Shown piece after piece: positions 19,756-44,399 of a DNA stretch of 64,000 nt. The first letter of the stretch is position 1. Each line of letters begins with the position of its first letter. The notes below the pieces were generated by a model, which saw only the letters and a program-made list of their open reading frames with translations, did not search any database and was not told the origin of the DNA. Source of the DNA: Diplonema papillatum (taxonomy: Eukaryota > Euglenozoa > Diplonemea > Diplonemida > Diplonemidae); the NCBI GenBank assembly GCA_030068145.1, contig JAPJBO010000659.1:1-64000 (forward strand). Direction: 5' to 3'. The translations under genes were made by a program, and so were the position numbers.

Positions 19756-20097
19756 ACCCACGTTTGTAGTTGTCGTGTTTTCTCCCCCCTCTAGTCTCCG
19801 TCGAAATGAGCACGGCAGTCCCTCGAGTATTGCTTAATAGTACATTCGTACTGACGGGAACATTTCCGGAACGGTTGCACATGAAAGAGATAGCTCTAGA
19901 AAAAACGAGGCCAAGAAAAAGGTGTCGTTACTGATAATCTCCCCCGTAGAGAGGTTCATACCCTACACACCCGAAGAACAAGAAAACTTTTGCCACGGCT
20001 GTCCGAGAACACAAAGAAGGAGGAAGGCAAATGGTCCTGGCCTGTGGGAATTGGCCTGGCGAAGACCAGCAGGTCGTCCAGAAGAGTGAAGCAGTCA

Positions 20098-21512
20098 ATA
20101 GCTCCAGCCTTAGCTCCAGCTTTAGCTCCAGCTTTAGCTCCAGCTTTAGCTCCAGCTTTAGCTTCAGCCTTAGCTCCGGCTTTGGCTCCAGCTTTAGCTC
20201 CAGCTTTAGCTCCAGCTTTAGCTCCAGCTTTAGCTCCAGCTTTAGCTCCAGCTTTAGCTCCAGCTTTAGCTCCAGCTTTAGCTCCAGCTTTAGCTCCAGC
20301 TTTGACTCCAGCTTTAGCACCAGCTTTAGCTTCAGCCTTAGCTCCAGCTTTGACTCCAGCTTTAGCTCCAGCTTTAGCTCCAGCTTTAGCTTCAGCCTTA
20401 GCTCCGGCTTTGGCTCCAGCTTTAGCTCCAGCTTTAGCTCCAGCTTTAGCTCCAGCTTTAGCTCCAGCTTTAGCTCCAGCTTTAGCTCCAGCTTTAGCTC
20501 CAGCTTTAGCTCCAGCTTTAGCTCCAGCTTTAGCTCCAGCTTTAGCTCCAGCTTTAGCTCCAGCTTTAGCTCCAGCTTTAGCTCCAGCTTTAGCTCCAGC
20601 TTTAGCTCCAGCTTTAGCTCCAGCTTTAGCTCCAGCTTTAGCTCCAGCTTTAGCTCCAGCTTTAGCTCCAGCTTTAGCTCCAGCTTTAGCTCCAGCTTTA
20701 GCTCCAGCTTTAGCTCCAGCTTTAGCTCCAGCTTTAGCTCCAGCTTTAGCTCCAGCTTTAGCTCCAGCTTTAGCTCCAGCTTTAGCTCCAGCTTTAGCTC
20801 CAGCTTTAGCTCCAGCTTTAGCTCCAGCTTTAGCTCCAGCTTTAGCTCCAGCTTTAGCTCCAGCTTTAGCTCCAGCTTAGCTCCAGCTTTAGCTCCAGCT
20901 TTAGCTCCAGCTTTAGCTCCAGCTTTAGCTCCAGCTTTAGCTCCAGCTTTAGCTCCAGCTTTAGCTCCAGCTTTAGCTCCAGCTTTAGCTCCAGCTTTAG
21001 CTCCAGCTTTAGCTCCAGCTTTAGCTCCAGCTTTAGCTCCAGCTTTAGCTCCAGCTTTAGCTCCAGCTTTAGCTCCAGCTTTAGCTCCAGCTTTAGCTCC
21101 AGCTTTAGCTCCAGCTTTAGCTCCAGCTTTAGCTCCAGCTTTAGCTCCAGCTTTAGCTCCAGCTTTAGCTCCAGCTTTAGCTCCAGCTTTAGCTCCAGCT
21201 TTAGCTCCAGCTTTAGCTCCAGCTTTAGCTCCAGCTTTAGCTCCAGCTTTAGCTCCAGCTTTAGCTCCAGCTTTAGCTCCAGCTTTAGCTCCAGCTTTAG
21301 CTCCAGCTTTAGCTCCAGCTTTAGCTCCAGCTTTAGCTCCAGCTTTAGCTCCAGCTTTAGCTCCAGCTTTAGCTCCAGCTTTAGCTCCAGCTTTAGCTCC
21401 AGCTTTAGCTCCAGCTTTAGCTCCAGCTTTAGCTCCAGCTTTAGCTCCAGCTTTAGCTCCAGCTTTAGCTCCAGCTTTAGCTCCAGCTTTAGCTCCAGCT
21501 TTAGCTCCAGCT
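20098..21512. repeat. 12-bp tandem array, about 117 copies
   Basis: Unit AGCTCCAGCTTT. The left 300 bp holds variants (CCGGCTTTGGCT, TTGACTCC, TTAGCTTCAG); the right part is nearly perfect, with one lost T near 20878. All frames stay open through most of it, giving false proteins of Ala-Lys-Ala-Gly, Leu-Glu-Leu-Lys, Ala-Pro-Ala-Leu or Ser-Ser-Ser-Phe repeats. Confidence 0.97.
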
Positions 21513-21646
21513 TCCGAGGCTGGGCTCCCCCGCGTAAAACAAACCTCTTGGGTCCTGGAAAACCCCCCACCCCTGTAGAAAAAAAGTAACAAGCAAGCTG
21601 CCCGTCCCAACAACCTTTCCCCCCCACCGTCCACCAAAGGCGTGCA

Positions 21647-21785
21647 CACACGATGAGGTCCAGCCTCAGAAGCTGGAGTTAAAAGAGGGTGTGCCCGAAT
21701 CACACCCGAAAAGCGGGCGTGCTACAACCAAAACGTGTGTAAAAGCACAGCCGAAAAGCTGGTGTCACACCCGCTTTTTTTTTTG
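21647..21785. repeat. Half of a terminal-inverted-repeat element (compare 47806-48007)
   Basis: Shares GAGGTCCAGCCTCAGAAGCT-type left end, the body GTGTGCCCGAATCACACCCG and CTACAACCAAAACGTGTGTAA with the element at 47806. The right end is replaced by an R2 copy (21787-21890). Confidence 0.65.
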
Positions 21786-21899
21786 TATACGCACCTGCTT
21801 TGTAGAAAATACTTGAGGAGGCTGCCAGCTGCAAAAGATCAAAGGAGGTAATGTGCTGTAGCCCACACGAAACACAGGTGAATCTGGGTTCTAGTTGTA

Positions 21900-23490
21900 T
21901 TGTTTCACAACACGAAAAGCCTCTAGGCAAAAACCCGTTTTCACATTTCTCCCCCTCTAACCTCCTTCGAAGTAAGCACAAGGCAGCCCCTCGAGTATTT
22001 TTTTAGAGTTAAAAATTTTAGCCACATGCAATGTGTGAGGAAACTGAGCCGCCCGAGTAGGACCTTCTGATCATGATCATTTGCCAAATTTGCCACCTGC
22101 AACCACGTCCAGGATTTGGGCTCAGGGTAGTGCGGTCAACGAAACTCTAGTTTCCCTATCTACTTTCTCCTACTCCCGCGGTGGAGGGTTTTTGGTGCTC
22201 CAGCTTCGACTCCAGCTTCGACTGGACTCCACCGTTTTGCAAAAGTGGAACATCACTGATTAATGATGATGATGAAAGATGCCTCATCGTTTTTTACGTA
22301 AAACTGGATGCAAGAGTGGAATAACGGTTTGCAGGTTGATCTCACTGTCTGGCGCGATAAGTACTCCCGTTGCAGAGTGCATCTTCCTTTCAACCCGTGC
22401 AAGATACGGTAGTATCGTGAGGTTCACACTTCAAACGGATCACGAAAGAACTTCGTGAACTTCTTCTGAGCATAGAACCCCGTTTCCTGTTGGCTACAGA
22501 GGTAGCACGTCCACTATGCACAGCATCGTACTTTGCTCCGTCCGGACTCGTATACAGACCCGGTCGGAGACACGGGATCTGGATGTGGATTTGGAAGTTG
22601 CCGAAGCTAGTCGGGGGCCCCGATAAATCTGATGTGCCGTGAGTAACTCACGCGTTCATCCAGACTGGGTTCTGGCCTAGACGCGTCACCAGCCATAATC
22701 CAACCCGTGGTAGCATCGCGGCACTGCCCGTTCGAACTACCGTAGATACCCGGGACTACTGGTTTCCAAGGGTTGACCAGGGAGAAACAACCCGCTACCT
22801 GTGTTGTTCGCACGCGCGCTTCCGCCTCCTCTGTGCACAAATTCCCTCTGTGGAGTACTGCAAGAGTTCTTCTCCCCCTGTTGGGCTCGTCTCACGCGTG
22901 CAGGAAATATCCTCTCTCCCACACCCTCTGCTGGGTACTGGGGAACGGGAAAGAAGGAGGGATTTCTGCATTACACGACGACCAGGTGATTTTACATGAT
23001 CTGTTATGTGGTTGGTAACATGCGAAATAGCATGAGTGAGTTTTCACATGTTGTATCACACGTTGTCACGTTCCAGGCGAAACCCCCAGAACCAAGTCAC
23101 GCAGCACTCGTTCGATCAGCTTCGTTTCACTGTTCCCCGTGGCAGCCATTTGTGCTGGAAAATGTGTTCAGCCCGACGGTAATCAAGTGCGAGGAGATAA
23201 CCCGCTGGCCCCTTTTTTCAAGCCTTTTTGCAAGAAGGCCCCCTTCGCCCCCCTTCGGCCGTTTGCTGCAGGTCGCAGCCTGTGCTTTGTGTTTCTCCCT
23301 CCTTTTTGCACCTTTTCTGCGACTGATCTCTTTTTGCGAAAACTCAGTTCTCGTGTGTGAACTCCCGAATGCAACCCCTAGTCCAACAGGGAGGAATTGT
23401 CACGAACTCTCCTTGTCCTTTGCTCGGTCGATCAGATTTCACCAAAATGCTGAGGCACAACACGCATGACACCAAAGGGAAAGTGTGAAG
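21900..23490. other. No gene recognised
   Basis: Mixed unique sequence. Short frames near 22607-22840 (minus) and 23000-23470 (plus) lack recognisable domains. A GATGAT run lies at 22266 and a short (CTCCAGCTTCGA)2 at 22198. Confidence 0.5.
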
Positions 23491-23494
23491 CCAA

Positions 23495-23680
23495 TTCAAC
23501 CTAACAACTAACGAACTTGCGAACGGAATGGTTTGGGCGTATCAACACCCACCAAGACGATCACCTTCCATCCACCAAAATAATTTTTCCTTTATCACTA
23601 ACTGCGGCCTGCTGATGATTTGTTATCAAGCAAGTTGAACAATCCGCTGTGCCAATTCCCTCAGTAAACTGCAATAATCA
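23495..23680. mobile_element. Internally deleted remnant of the split-repeat element
   Basis: Left part matches the B repeat and the last bases of the RT ORF at 7249-7326. Right part ends in the same 25 bases as the A repeat (CCAATTCCCTCAGTAAACTG). The ORF between is gone. The right half recurs at 43398-43490. Confidence 0.65.
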
Positions 23681-23821
23681 TGCGGCGCATGGCTAGCTTA
23701 CCGGTGCGCAACCAATCGTGCAGGACCCAGCAGGCAGGTTCCGACGCAACCAGTAGTAGTAGGTTTCAGCTTAGCGTGAGTTTGATCAAAGTAACATCAT
23801 ATCAACGCGGAACTTTTTGCA

Positions 23822-24118
23822 ATGGTCGAGAAGACCGGCAAGTGGCGGGAGTCGCTCATGAGGGCCCTGGTCTCGCTCATCCCAAAGGGCGAAGACGGCT
23901 CCGGACCAATACAATGGACCTACAGCATCTCCGTCACGAGCGCGGTCTACAGGCTGTGGGCGGCGACTCGGCTCCGGATGCTGATGGAGTGGATGCTCGC
24001 GCGTCCCCCCCCCGACGTTACCATACGGCCCAACCCCCGAACACCAAGAGAGGTACAGTTTGGAAGGGACTGCATGTCAAAGCAGGAAAAGGCATATGGA
24101 AACGCTCAGAACCGATAA
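23822..24118 (+). pseudogene. LINE reverse transcriptase, N-terminal fragment
   Basis: KTGKWRESLMRALVSLIPKG and a following SISVTSAVYRLWAATRL match the start of LINE RT domains (IPK, then R-PISL, then YKL). The expected RPIS reads TYSIS. It ends after about 60 RT residues in unrelated sequence. Confidence 0.65.
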
Positions 24119-24305
24119 AGAACAAAAAACGTCGTAACCCAACACAGGACGAGAAGGAAGGAGCAGCACCACCAGAACCGAGAAAGAACAAAAAAAGAAG
24201 AATACTACGCACCAAACCCACCACCCTCCCCAACCCGGGCTTCCTTTTTACCCCTGCAACCCGTGAAAAGGTGCTACGGGAGTATCTGGCAACCGCTGCT
24301 CAACA

Positions 24306-24360
24306 GTGCATGCTAATCCATGTGGTTCATGTACTTACAAAAGAACTCAATGCTTAACAT
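24306..24360 (+). repeat. LINE 3' tail, copy a
   Basis: TGCTAATCCATGTGGTTCAT plus AAGAACTCAATGCTTAACA. The same tail ends the next two LINE copies. Confidence 0.75.
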
Positions 24361-24695
24361 GCAACGCAAGCGGAAGAAGACGAAGGCGACCATCCCCGAC
24401 TCAGGGGTGCATCGAAGGAAGAAGAAGGTTCCGAGGGCAAGCAGCTCTCAGAAACGACCGGGGACCACGGGCACGCCAATGCCCTCGAAAGTGAAAAACG
24501 GGCACACGTGCCCGCCCTCGTACTCGCCGACTCAGTCTCTGGAATCGCAAGAAAGCCAAACCCCGCTAGCTCCACAAATGCTCGACCTTGACGACGCAAT
24601 GGCAGGTGACGACGTCATCCGAGAACCTGACTTTCAAGGCAGTGCATGCTAATCCATGTGGTTCATGTACTTAAAAGAACTCAATGCTTAACAGT
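24361..24695 (+). mobile_element. 5'-truncated LINE copy b
   Basis: Almost identical to 26175-26500. Encodes the Lys/Arg-rich C-terminus of the LINE-linked protein (RKRKKTKATIPDSGVHRRKK) to ADDVIRE and the same 3' tail. It begins exactly where tail a ends. Confidence 0.75.
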
Positions 24696-24699
24696 GAAC

Positions 24700-25647
24700 A
24701 CGACTGAGTACACGTCGCGGATGAGGCAGGCCGGAGCTGAGCCGCAGGCGCCCAGCTGCAAGCACTGTGGAAGCGGCGACACCGAGGACGAGAAACACGT
24801 ATTCTGGGACTGCGGAGCGTACTCGCACATACGGCGACGAGAGGCACATGCCGAGCTGATGGCAGCCAACCGGGCCGACTGGCCCAGATGCACGCTGGAA
24901 CACGGTGTGGTAGCACCCGAGAATGCCCAATTCTCGAGGCGGCTCCAGGAGATGATGGCTGAAATCCTTGCGGAACGGGCTGGGCTCGAAGCACGTGGCT
25001 GGGTAGCCAGGAACCCCACGACCCCCTGGTCGAGAGCGAATGCGATGCCTGCCGAGAAATTTGACCACCCCTTCGCGCGGATTGCCCCGGCATGGACGTG
25101 GGAGCGGAACAAGACCTGGGGACTACCGACGTTTTATGCGTTGGTAGCGTGGCTGTCGGACATGCAATGGACCGAGAACGGGCAGGCGTCAATGCTGGAG
25201 CTTGCGATCGACTTTGAACTCTTCTCGGGCCTCAGCATGCCGCTGCACGGGAATGCGCCGAAGGGGGTGAGAGAACGGGGAAACGTCCTGCGCTGCATGA
25301 TGAGCGCGTTGGACAAGCTGGCGGCACAGCAAGGGCTGGGAAGCTGCATGAGAGGAGAGAGGGTGTGCCCGACGACGTCGCTGTCGTTCATGGGCATCAC
25401 GGGGATATCGGGTATACGGCCCAGGCCACGCTTTCGCGAGGCACACACGGGGACGATACTTGAGGAACAAGTGAAAGGAAGCGATGTAGGGACGCAGTGC
25501 CCGACGTACCCTGACTGGACGATCGGGAGAGCGGCAAGGTGGGCCCTGCCTGCCCCACCACAACTGCACCCAGACCCCGTGCATATGCCGGGTGTCGGAA
25601 GAGAAGGCACTCGTCACGTGCGCGACCCATCACAAAGGGAAGTGTGA
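24700..25647 (+). CDS. LINE ORF C-terminal part with RT zinc finger
   Basis: Open frame beginning inside the truncated element. Near its start it reads CKHCGSGDTEDEKHVFWDC, the C-x2-C..H-x4-C zinc-binding domain found after the RT in many LINEs. Further on, SMLELAIDFELFSGLSMPL closely resembles IPYFELAVDFELHSGLTLTP in the RNase H ORFs at 53955 and 61090, tying the two LINE pieces to one family. The RNase H domain itself is not evident here. It ends at 25647, overlapping the next frame by about 55 bases; a frameshift near 25500-25590 could join them. Not functional alone, as the polymerase is missing. Confidence 0.65.
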   Translation, partial: TTEYTSRMRQAGAEPQAPSCKHCGSGDTEDEKHVFWDCGAYSHIRRREAHAELMAANRADWPRCTLEHGVVAPENAQFSRRLQEMMAEILAERAGLEARGWVARNPTTPWSRANAMPAEKFDHPFARIAPAWTWERNKTWGLPTFYALVAWLSDMQWTENGQASMLELAIDFELFSGLSMPLHGNAPKGVRERGNVLRCMMSALDKLAAQQGLGSCMRGERVCPTTSLSFMGITGISGIRPRPRFREAHTGTILEEQVKGSDVGTQCPTYPDWTIGRAARWALPAPPQLHPDPVHMPGVGREGTRHVRDPSQREV

Positions 25648-26431
25648 GGCGTGCAGAGCACTCGTCCGAAGGGACGTTCCCACGGTAGAGATGTGCTGCC
25701 GGCACCATCACCACGCGAACGATGGGCAGCCGATCGCGGTGTGCACAGAGCACAGCACGACGAAGTGCGGCGAGTGCAAGACGGCGGCGGCGTGTTGCCG
25801 CAGCGGGCATCATGCCTGCCGCACGCATGGCAGAGGAACCTGCCAAGAGTGCAAAAGGCTCCCTACGCTGACGCAGAGGCGACCGGCGGCATGTTGCAGC
25901 CGCGGCCACCACCAGTCCAACAAGCCGAACGTCCAGTCAACCCCCGGACGCAACAAGAAGAAGAGGCCCTCCTCACCCACCCAGGTGGGTGTACAGCGGG
26001 AAACGCCAGTAGGAAAGCTCGCGGCGCGAGCGCCGCTCGCGGCAACGAAAAAGGAGACGGCGACGACCGGACGGGCGACCAAGAGGCCGCCACCAACGCC
26101 AGGAACCAGCGAACGACCAGCGCTGAAGAAGAGGGTGCTCGGCACCCCGAAGGAAGGCCCGATCGCCGGCCGCAAGCGGAAGAAGACGAAGGCGACCACA
26201 CCCGACTCAGGGGTGCATCGAAGGAAGAAGAAGGTACCGAGGGCAAGCAGCTCTCAGAAACGACCGGGGACCACGGGCACACCAATGCCCTCGAAAGTGG
26301 AAAACGGGCACTCCTGCCCGCCCTCGTACTCGCCGACTCAGTCTTTGGAATCGCAAGAAAGCCAAACCCCGCTAGCTCCACAAATGCTCGACCTTGACGA
26401 CGCAATGGCAGGTGACGACGTCATCCGATAA
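25592..26431 (+). CDS. Cys/His-rich plus Lys/Arg-rich protein within the LINE
   Basis: Residues 1-105 hold repeated Cys/His modules (CATHHKGKCEAC, CCRHHHH, CTEHSTTKCGECK, CCRSGHHACRTHGRGTCQEC, CCSRGHH), roughly four copies of a C-x2-H..C-x2-C..CC-x3-H unit. The rest is basic and Pro/Ser/Thr-rich with KR stretches (about 185-210) and an acidic end (DLDDAMAGDD). A Cys-rich frame (CLPHHNCTQTPCIC) extends upstream to about 25530 with no ATG, so this is probably the C-terminal part of the preceding ORF after a shift. Likely nucleic-acid binding by composition; I do not recognise the family. Confidence 0.5.
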   Translation: MSEEKALVTCATHHKGKCEACRALVRRDVPTVEMCCRHHHHANDGQPIAVCTEHSTTKCGECKTAAACCRSGHHACRTHGRGTCQECKRLPTLTQRRPAACCSRGHHQSNKPNVQSTPGRNKKKRPSSPTQVGVQRETPVGKLAARAPLAATKKETATTGRATKRPPPTPGTSERPALKKRVLGTPKEGPIAGRKRKKTKATTPDSGVHRRKKKVPRASSSQKRPGTTGTPMPSKVENGHSCPPSYSPTQSLESQESQTPLAPQMLDLDDAMAGDDVIR

Positions 26432-26489
26432 CCTGACTTTCAAGGCAGTGCATGCTAATCCACGTGGTTCATGTACTTAAAAGAACTCA

Positions 26490-26819
26490 ATGCTTAACAG
26501 TGCTCACGTGGGCGGTGTCTTCGGACAGCACCTCGTGATGTTCGCATCACAAAACAAAGAAGACAGTGAAATGGTCGTTACCTGGTCGGGTTTCGCTCGC
26601 GACCGTTTCCTGAACAATCCTTCACTAAATCCGCGGTTAGATAACCTGGCCTCAGTGGTGCTAGCACCACGCGCTCTTCAAACCCAAGAAACATTTTCCC
26701 CCGAGGGTATGCAGGGAGCCATCCCGAAGCGTGGGGCCGACGATGCCATGTACGCAATCGGTCTCCGCATCGAGCACGCCGCAGAACGTGGCAAGCAGGC
26801 CTTACGTTCAGCATGCTGA
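26490..26819 (+). CDS. Unrecognised 109-codon frame
   Basis: Reads as ordinary protein with no low complexity (for example VVTWSGFARDRFLNNPSLNP, RGADDAMYAIGLRIEHAAER), unlike the repeat-derived frames around it. The 5' end falls in the LINE tail and the 3' end in a palindrome, so it could be an internal exon or a captured fragment. An AG lies just upstream (CTTAACAG|TGCTCACG). I do not recognise the domain. Confidence 0.3.
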   Translation: MLNSAHVGGVFGQHLVMFASQNKEDSEMVVTWSGFARDRFLNNPSLNPRLDNLASVVLAPRALQTQETFSPEGMQGAIPKRGADDAMYAIGLRIEHAAERGKQALRSAC

Positions 26820-26825
26820 ACGTAT
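26804..26825. repeat. Perfect 22-nt palindrome
   Basis: Arms TACGTTCAGCA / TGCTGAACGTA. A one-mismatch relative with the same flanking sequence is near 14405. Confidence 0.9.
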
Positions 26826-27180
26826 TGATTTCAGCACGTTAGTTTTCTTACTTTCCTACTTGCTTTGATGAGAGAGAGCTTGCCACATCCTCGGGTGAGA
26901 TGTGCCGCCTGTGAAGACACTCAGCTGTTGCACGGGGCCGAAAACCCCGTGCAGCTAACACCGCAAGATGAAAACAGAAGTCTTGAGCCGAGTGCCGAAT
27001 GGAGAAGCTCAACAGCCTTCCACGCTCTATCCGTCCCCCGAAGGAACCCGCCCCACCCCCCTTCGGAGAGGAGTCACAGGACCCAAAAGCAGCGTGTCGG
27101 AAACTCAAAGCCGACTGGTGAAAGTGACAAGTGGGCTATACTTTGATTCAGACGTTACCCACTCAAAGCCCTGAACTTAA

Positions 27181-27406
<226 letters not shown>

Positions 27407-27609
27407 TAGCAAGCTTGCTTGAGCGCCGAAGGCGCGTCTAGTGGGATCCACTACGTTCTGTGGATAGGCAATGCATCCCCCACTCGTTACGAGGTTGGAC
27501 GGGAGGGATCACAATCCAACACACGTCGCAGGCTGGGTGTTGGCCCCCCTTTGGTTGGGTTCCCCTCCCTCTCTCTCCCTGGTTGGGTTCCCCCAATGTC
27601 GTTTTGCAG

Positions 27610-41517
<13,908 letters not shown>

Positions 41518-42895
41518 GTCTTCGAGTGTCTGAGGCAGTCACCAAAACACTGAGTCTTCACGTGTCTTTGATGCAAAAGGATTTGTGCGTCGAAACATCT
41601 TGACAGGGAGTTCTTGTCCTTGCTGAAAGACACATTTTTGCTAGCAATAACAGTGTCCGGTGTTCGCCGACTCTTTCGGCGCAGGAGAGGGACGAAGCTC
41701 TCCTCTCGCACGTGTCGCTGCACGCGAGCAACCCGCAGCCGTGGTTGGCCGTGAGCTCGATTCTCCAAGCGTACGACAAGCGCACGCTCCTCGTGGCGTC
41801 CCCCCACCAAGGAGAGGCTCCCACCACCCGGTTGACACCTTTGCTCTCGCGGAGAGCCAGCATGTCGTCTAGGCCAGACTGTCTCCCACCAAAACACTGA
41901 GTCTTCGAGTGTCTGCGACAGTCACCAAAACACTGAGTCTTCGAGTGTCTGAGGCAGTCACCAAAACACTGAGTCTTCGAGTGTCTGAGGCAGTCACCAA
42001 AACACTGAGTCTTCACGTGTCTTTGATGCAAAAGGATTTATGCGTCGAAACATCTTGACAGGGAGTTCTTGTCCTTGCTGAAAGACACATTTTGCTAGCA
42101 ATAACAGTGTCCGGTGTTCGCCGACTCTTTCGGCGCAGGAGAGGGACGAAGCTCTCCTCTCGCACGTGTCGCTGCACGCGAGCAACCCGCAGCCGCGGTT
42201 GGCCGTCAGCTCCATTCTCCAAGCATACGACAAGCGCACGCTCCTCGTGGCGTCCCCCCACCAAGGAGAGGCTCCCACCACCCGGTTGACACCTTTGCTC
42301 TCGCGGGGAGCCAGCATGTCGTCTAGGCCAGACTGTCTCCCACCAAAACACTGAGTCTTCGAGTGTCTGCGACAGTCACCAAAACACTGAGTCTTCGAGT
42401 GTCTGAGACAGTCACCAAAACACTGAGTCTTCGAGTGTCTGAGACAGTCACCAAAACACTGAGTCTTCGAGTGTCTGAGGCAGTCACCAGAACACTGAGT
42501 CTTCGAGTGTCTGAGGCAGTCACCAAAACACTGAGTCTTCACGTGTCTTTGATGCGAAAGGATGTATGCGTCGAAACATCTTGACAGGGAGTTCTTGTCC
42601 TTGCTGAAAGACACATTTTGCTTGCAATAACAGTGTCCGGTGTTCGCCGCCTCTTTCGGCGCAGCAGAGGGACGAAGCTCTCCTCTCGCACGTGTCGCTG
42701 CACGCGAGCAACCCGCAGCCGTGGTTGGCCGTGAGCTCGATTCTCCAAGCGTACGACAAGCGCACGCTCCTCGTGGCGTCCCGCCACCAAGGAGAGGCTC
42801 CCACCACCCGGTTGACACCTTTGCTCTCGCGGAGAGCCAGCATGTCGTCGAGGCCAGACTGTCTCCCACCAAAACACTGAGTCTTCGAGTGTCTT
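41518..42895 (+). repeat. Three tandem copies of the exon f end plus a 36-bp minisatellite
   Basis: Segments 41653-41905, 42107-42360 and 42633-42890 repeat the last 75 or so codons and stop of exon f with few changes. Between them are 1, 4, 6 and 1 copies of a 36-bp unit (CCAAAACACTGAGTCTTCGA..GAGGCAGTCA). Each block ends with a shared spacer (CTTGACAGGGAGTTCTTGTC). They could act as alternative 3' ends. Confidence 0.85.
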
Positions 42896-43397
42896 TGATG
42901 CAAAACCGGAAGGATTTACGCGTGCGTCATCTTGTTGTGCTTGCTAGGGGGTTCTTGTCCTGTCGATGGCTTGCTGAAAGACACATTTTTGGTACTAACA
43001 ATTTTGTGGGTTGCCCTTCAAATTACTGTGCAGGCTAAAAAGACATAGGCAGTGTGATTTGGTGGTTGATCAGAATTCCTTACCTGAATACAGACAGGGT
43101 AAATACAAGTGGGAAAACGATCAACCGGCACGCACAAACAAACAAAACGAAGCGCCTGTCTTTTTCTTGGATTCCAGCATCCGGATAAGTCGGGTTCTGA
43201 GCAGAACTAAAGTTCGACAAAAAGAGGGTCGCGCTATAAAGTCGGACCATGATGATGACGAACTGTTTCCAGCGACGGAAAGCAGGTCCTGCTTGACTGC
43301 ATGACTTGTATGCTTGATGAGCCATTCCACCCCTATATCCTGGAATGCATCAAACGGCCTGCTGCTGTCCAGCACAGTGCAAGCATGAGCCATTCCA
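42896..43397. other. No gene recognised
   Basis: Unique sequence with a short duplicated TGAGCCATTCCAC motif at 43318 and 43387. Confidence 0.45.
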
Positions 43398-43490
43398 CGG
43401 CAAGCATATCACTAACTGCGGCCTGCTGATGGTTTGTTATCAAGCAAGTTGAACAATCCGCTGTGCCAATTCCCTCAGTAAACTGCAGGC
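43398..43490. mobile_element. Solo remnant of the split-repeat element
   Basis: Matches 23592-23677 (TATCACTAACTGCGGCCTGC..CCAATTCCCTCAGTAAACTG), so it ends as the A repeat does. Confidence 0.6.
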
Positions 43491-44390
43491 TATTGCAGGC
43501 CATCGCTATATATATTCCGCATTCTAACCTCGCCAATTATAGTCTACCAGCGGGGGGTGGGACCGGCTCAATATGTTTCATACCAGGTGGATTTCTCGCA
43601 CACCGAGGCTGTGCTTCAAGGCGCGTTCATATACAGTTTGGGCTGAGGCATTTCCAGCCTGCCCGATGCACGAAGGATTTGCTCCTTCTGCCAAAGGGTC
43701 CGGAAATATGTCCAACCAGCCCATTCACCGTCCGACTTTGGATTCTGTTACGGCAAAAAGAAAAAAAAAAAAAAAATGACAAAGAGAGCGAAATAGGAAA
43801 TATATAGCCGAAGGGCGACCATCATCCTGGACCCAAGCAAAGTCTGGACGGGGGAGACCCTGCCTGAAGGAATCAACCACCCCCGGGTGGGCTAGTCTGA
43901 CACAAGTTGTCAACAGGAAAAAAAGATTCGGCCACCATAGCTCCACGAACGTAGTCCCACACTCTCCGCTTAGTCCACGGAGGTCGTGCGTCAAGCATTT
44001 TTTCCGGGTTACAAGAAAGAAAAAACGGAAAACCCCATATCGGACACACTTAAGCGAATTTAAGCGAATCTGAAGCAAATCTGAAGCAAATCTGAAGCAA
44101 ATTTGAAGCAAATCTGAAGCAAATCTGAAGCAACTCGACTTTGCTTTTTTCGGGGGTCACCAACTTTGCTTAATTGCTTTGCTTGCCAACTATGCCGATA
44201 AGTAATTATTTTGTTGAAAGTATGCCAATACTGCAGGGAATAGTTGACTGGACCTCTTGAGCTTGTGCTAACCACGAATTGGGGAGTCGGGAGAACCTAC
44301 AAAGCCAAAAGCAGGACCGACCCCCCCGTTCGTGAGAAAAAGCGAAGAATAAAAACACCTTCTTCTTTCCATATAATAAAACCACTGGGA
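43491..44390. other. No gene; minisatellite at 44045-44135
   Basis: Mostly unique. An 11-12-bp minisatellite (AATCTGAAGCA, about 7 copies) and a poly-A tract at 43760. Confidence 0.55.
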
Positions 44391-44399
44391 AATGGCCTT

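Larger units (their letters stand above)
24700..26500 (+). mobile_element. 5'-truncated LINE copy c
   Basis: Begins directly at the end of tail b and ends with the same tail at about 26450-26500. Carries the two reading frames described next. Three tails in the same orientation give a head-to-tail series of truncated copies. Confidence 0.7.

Noticed and set aside
19928..21703. Long frames on both strands (up to about 590 codons) across the 12-bp array
   Set aside because: All come from a stop-free 12-bp unit; the same DNA gives different simple peptides in each frame, and unique flanks show no domain.
22607..22840. Minus-strand 77-codon frame near 22.7 kb
   Set aside because: Protein-like at first sight, but I recognise no domain and see no splice context, so it is too weak to list as a gene.
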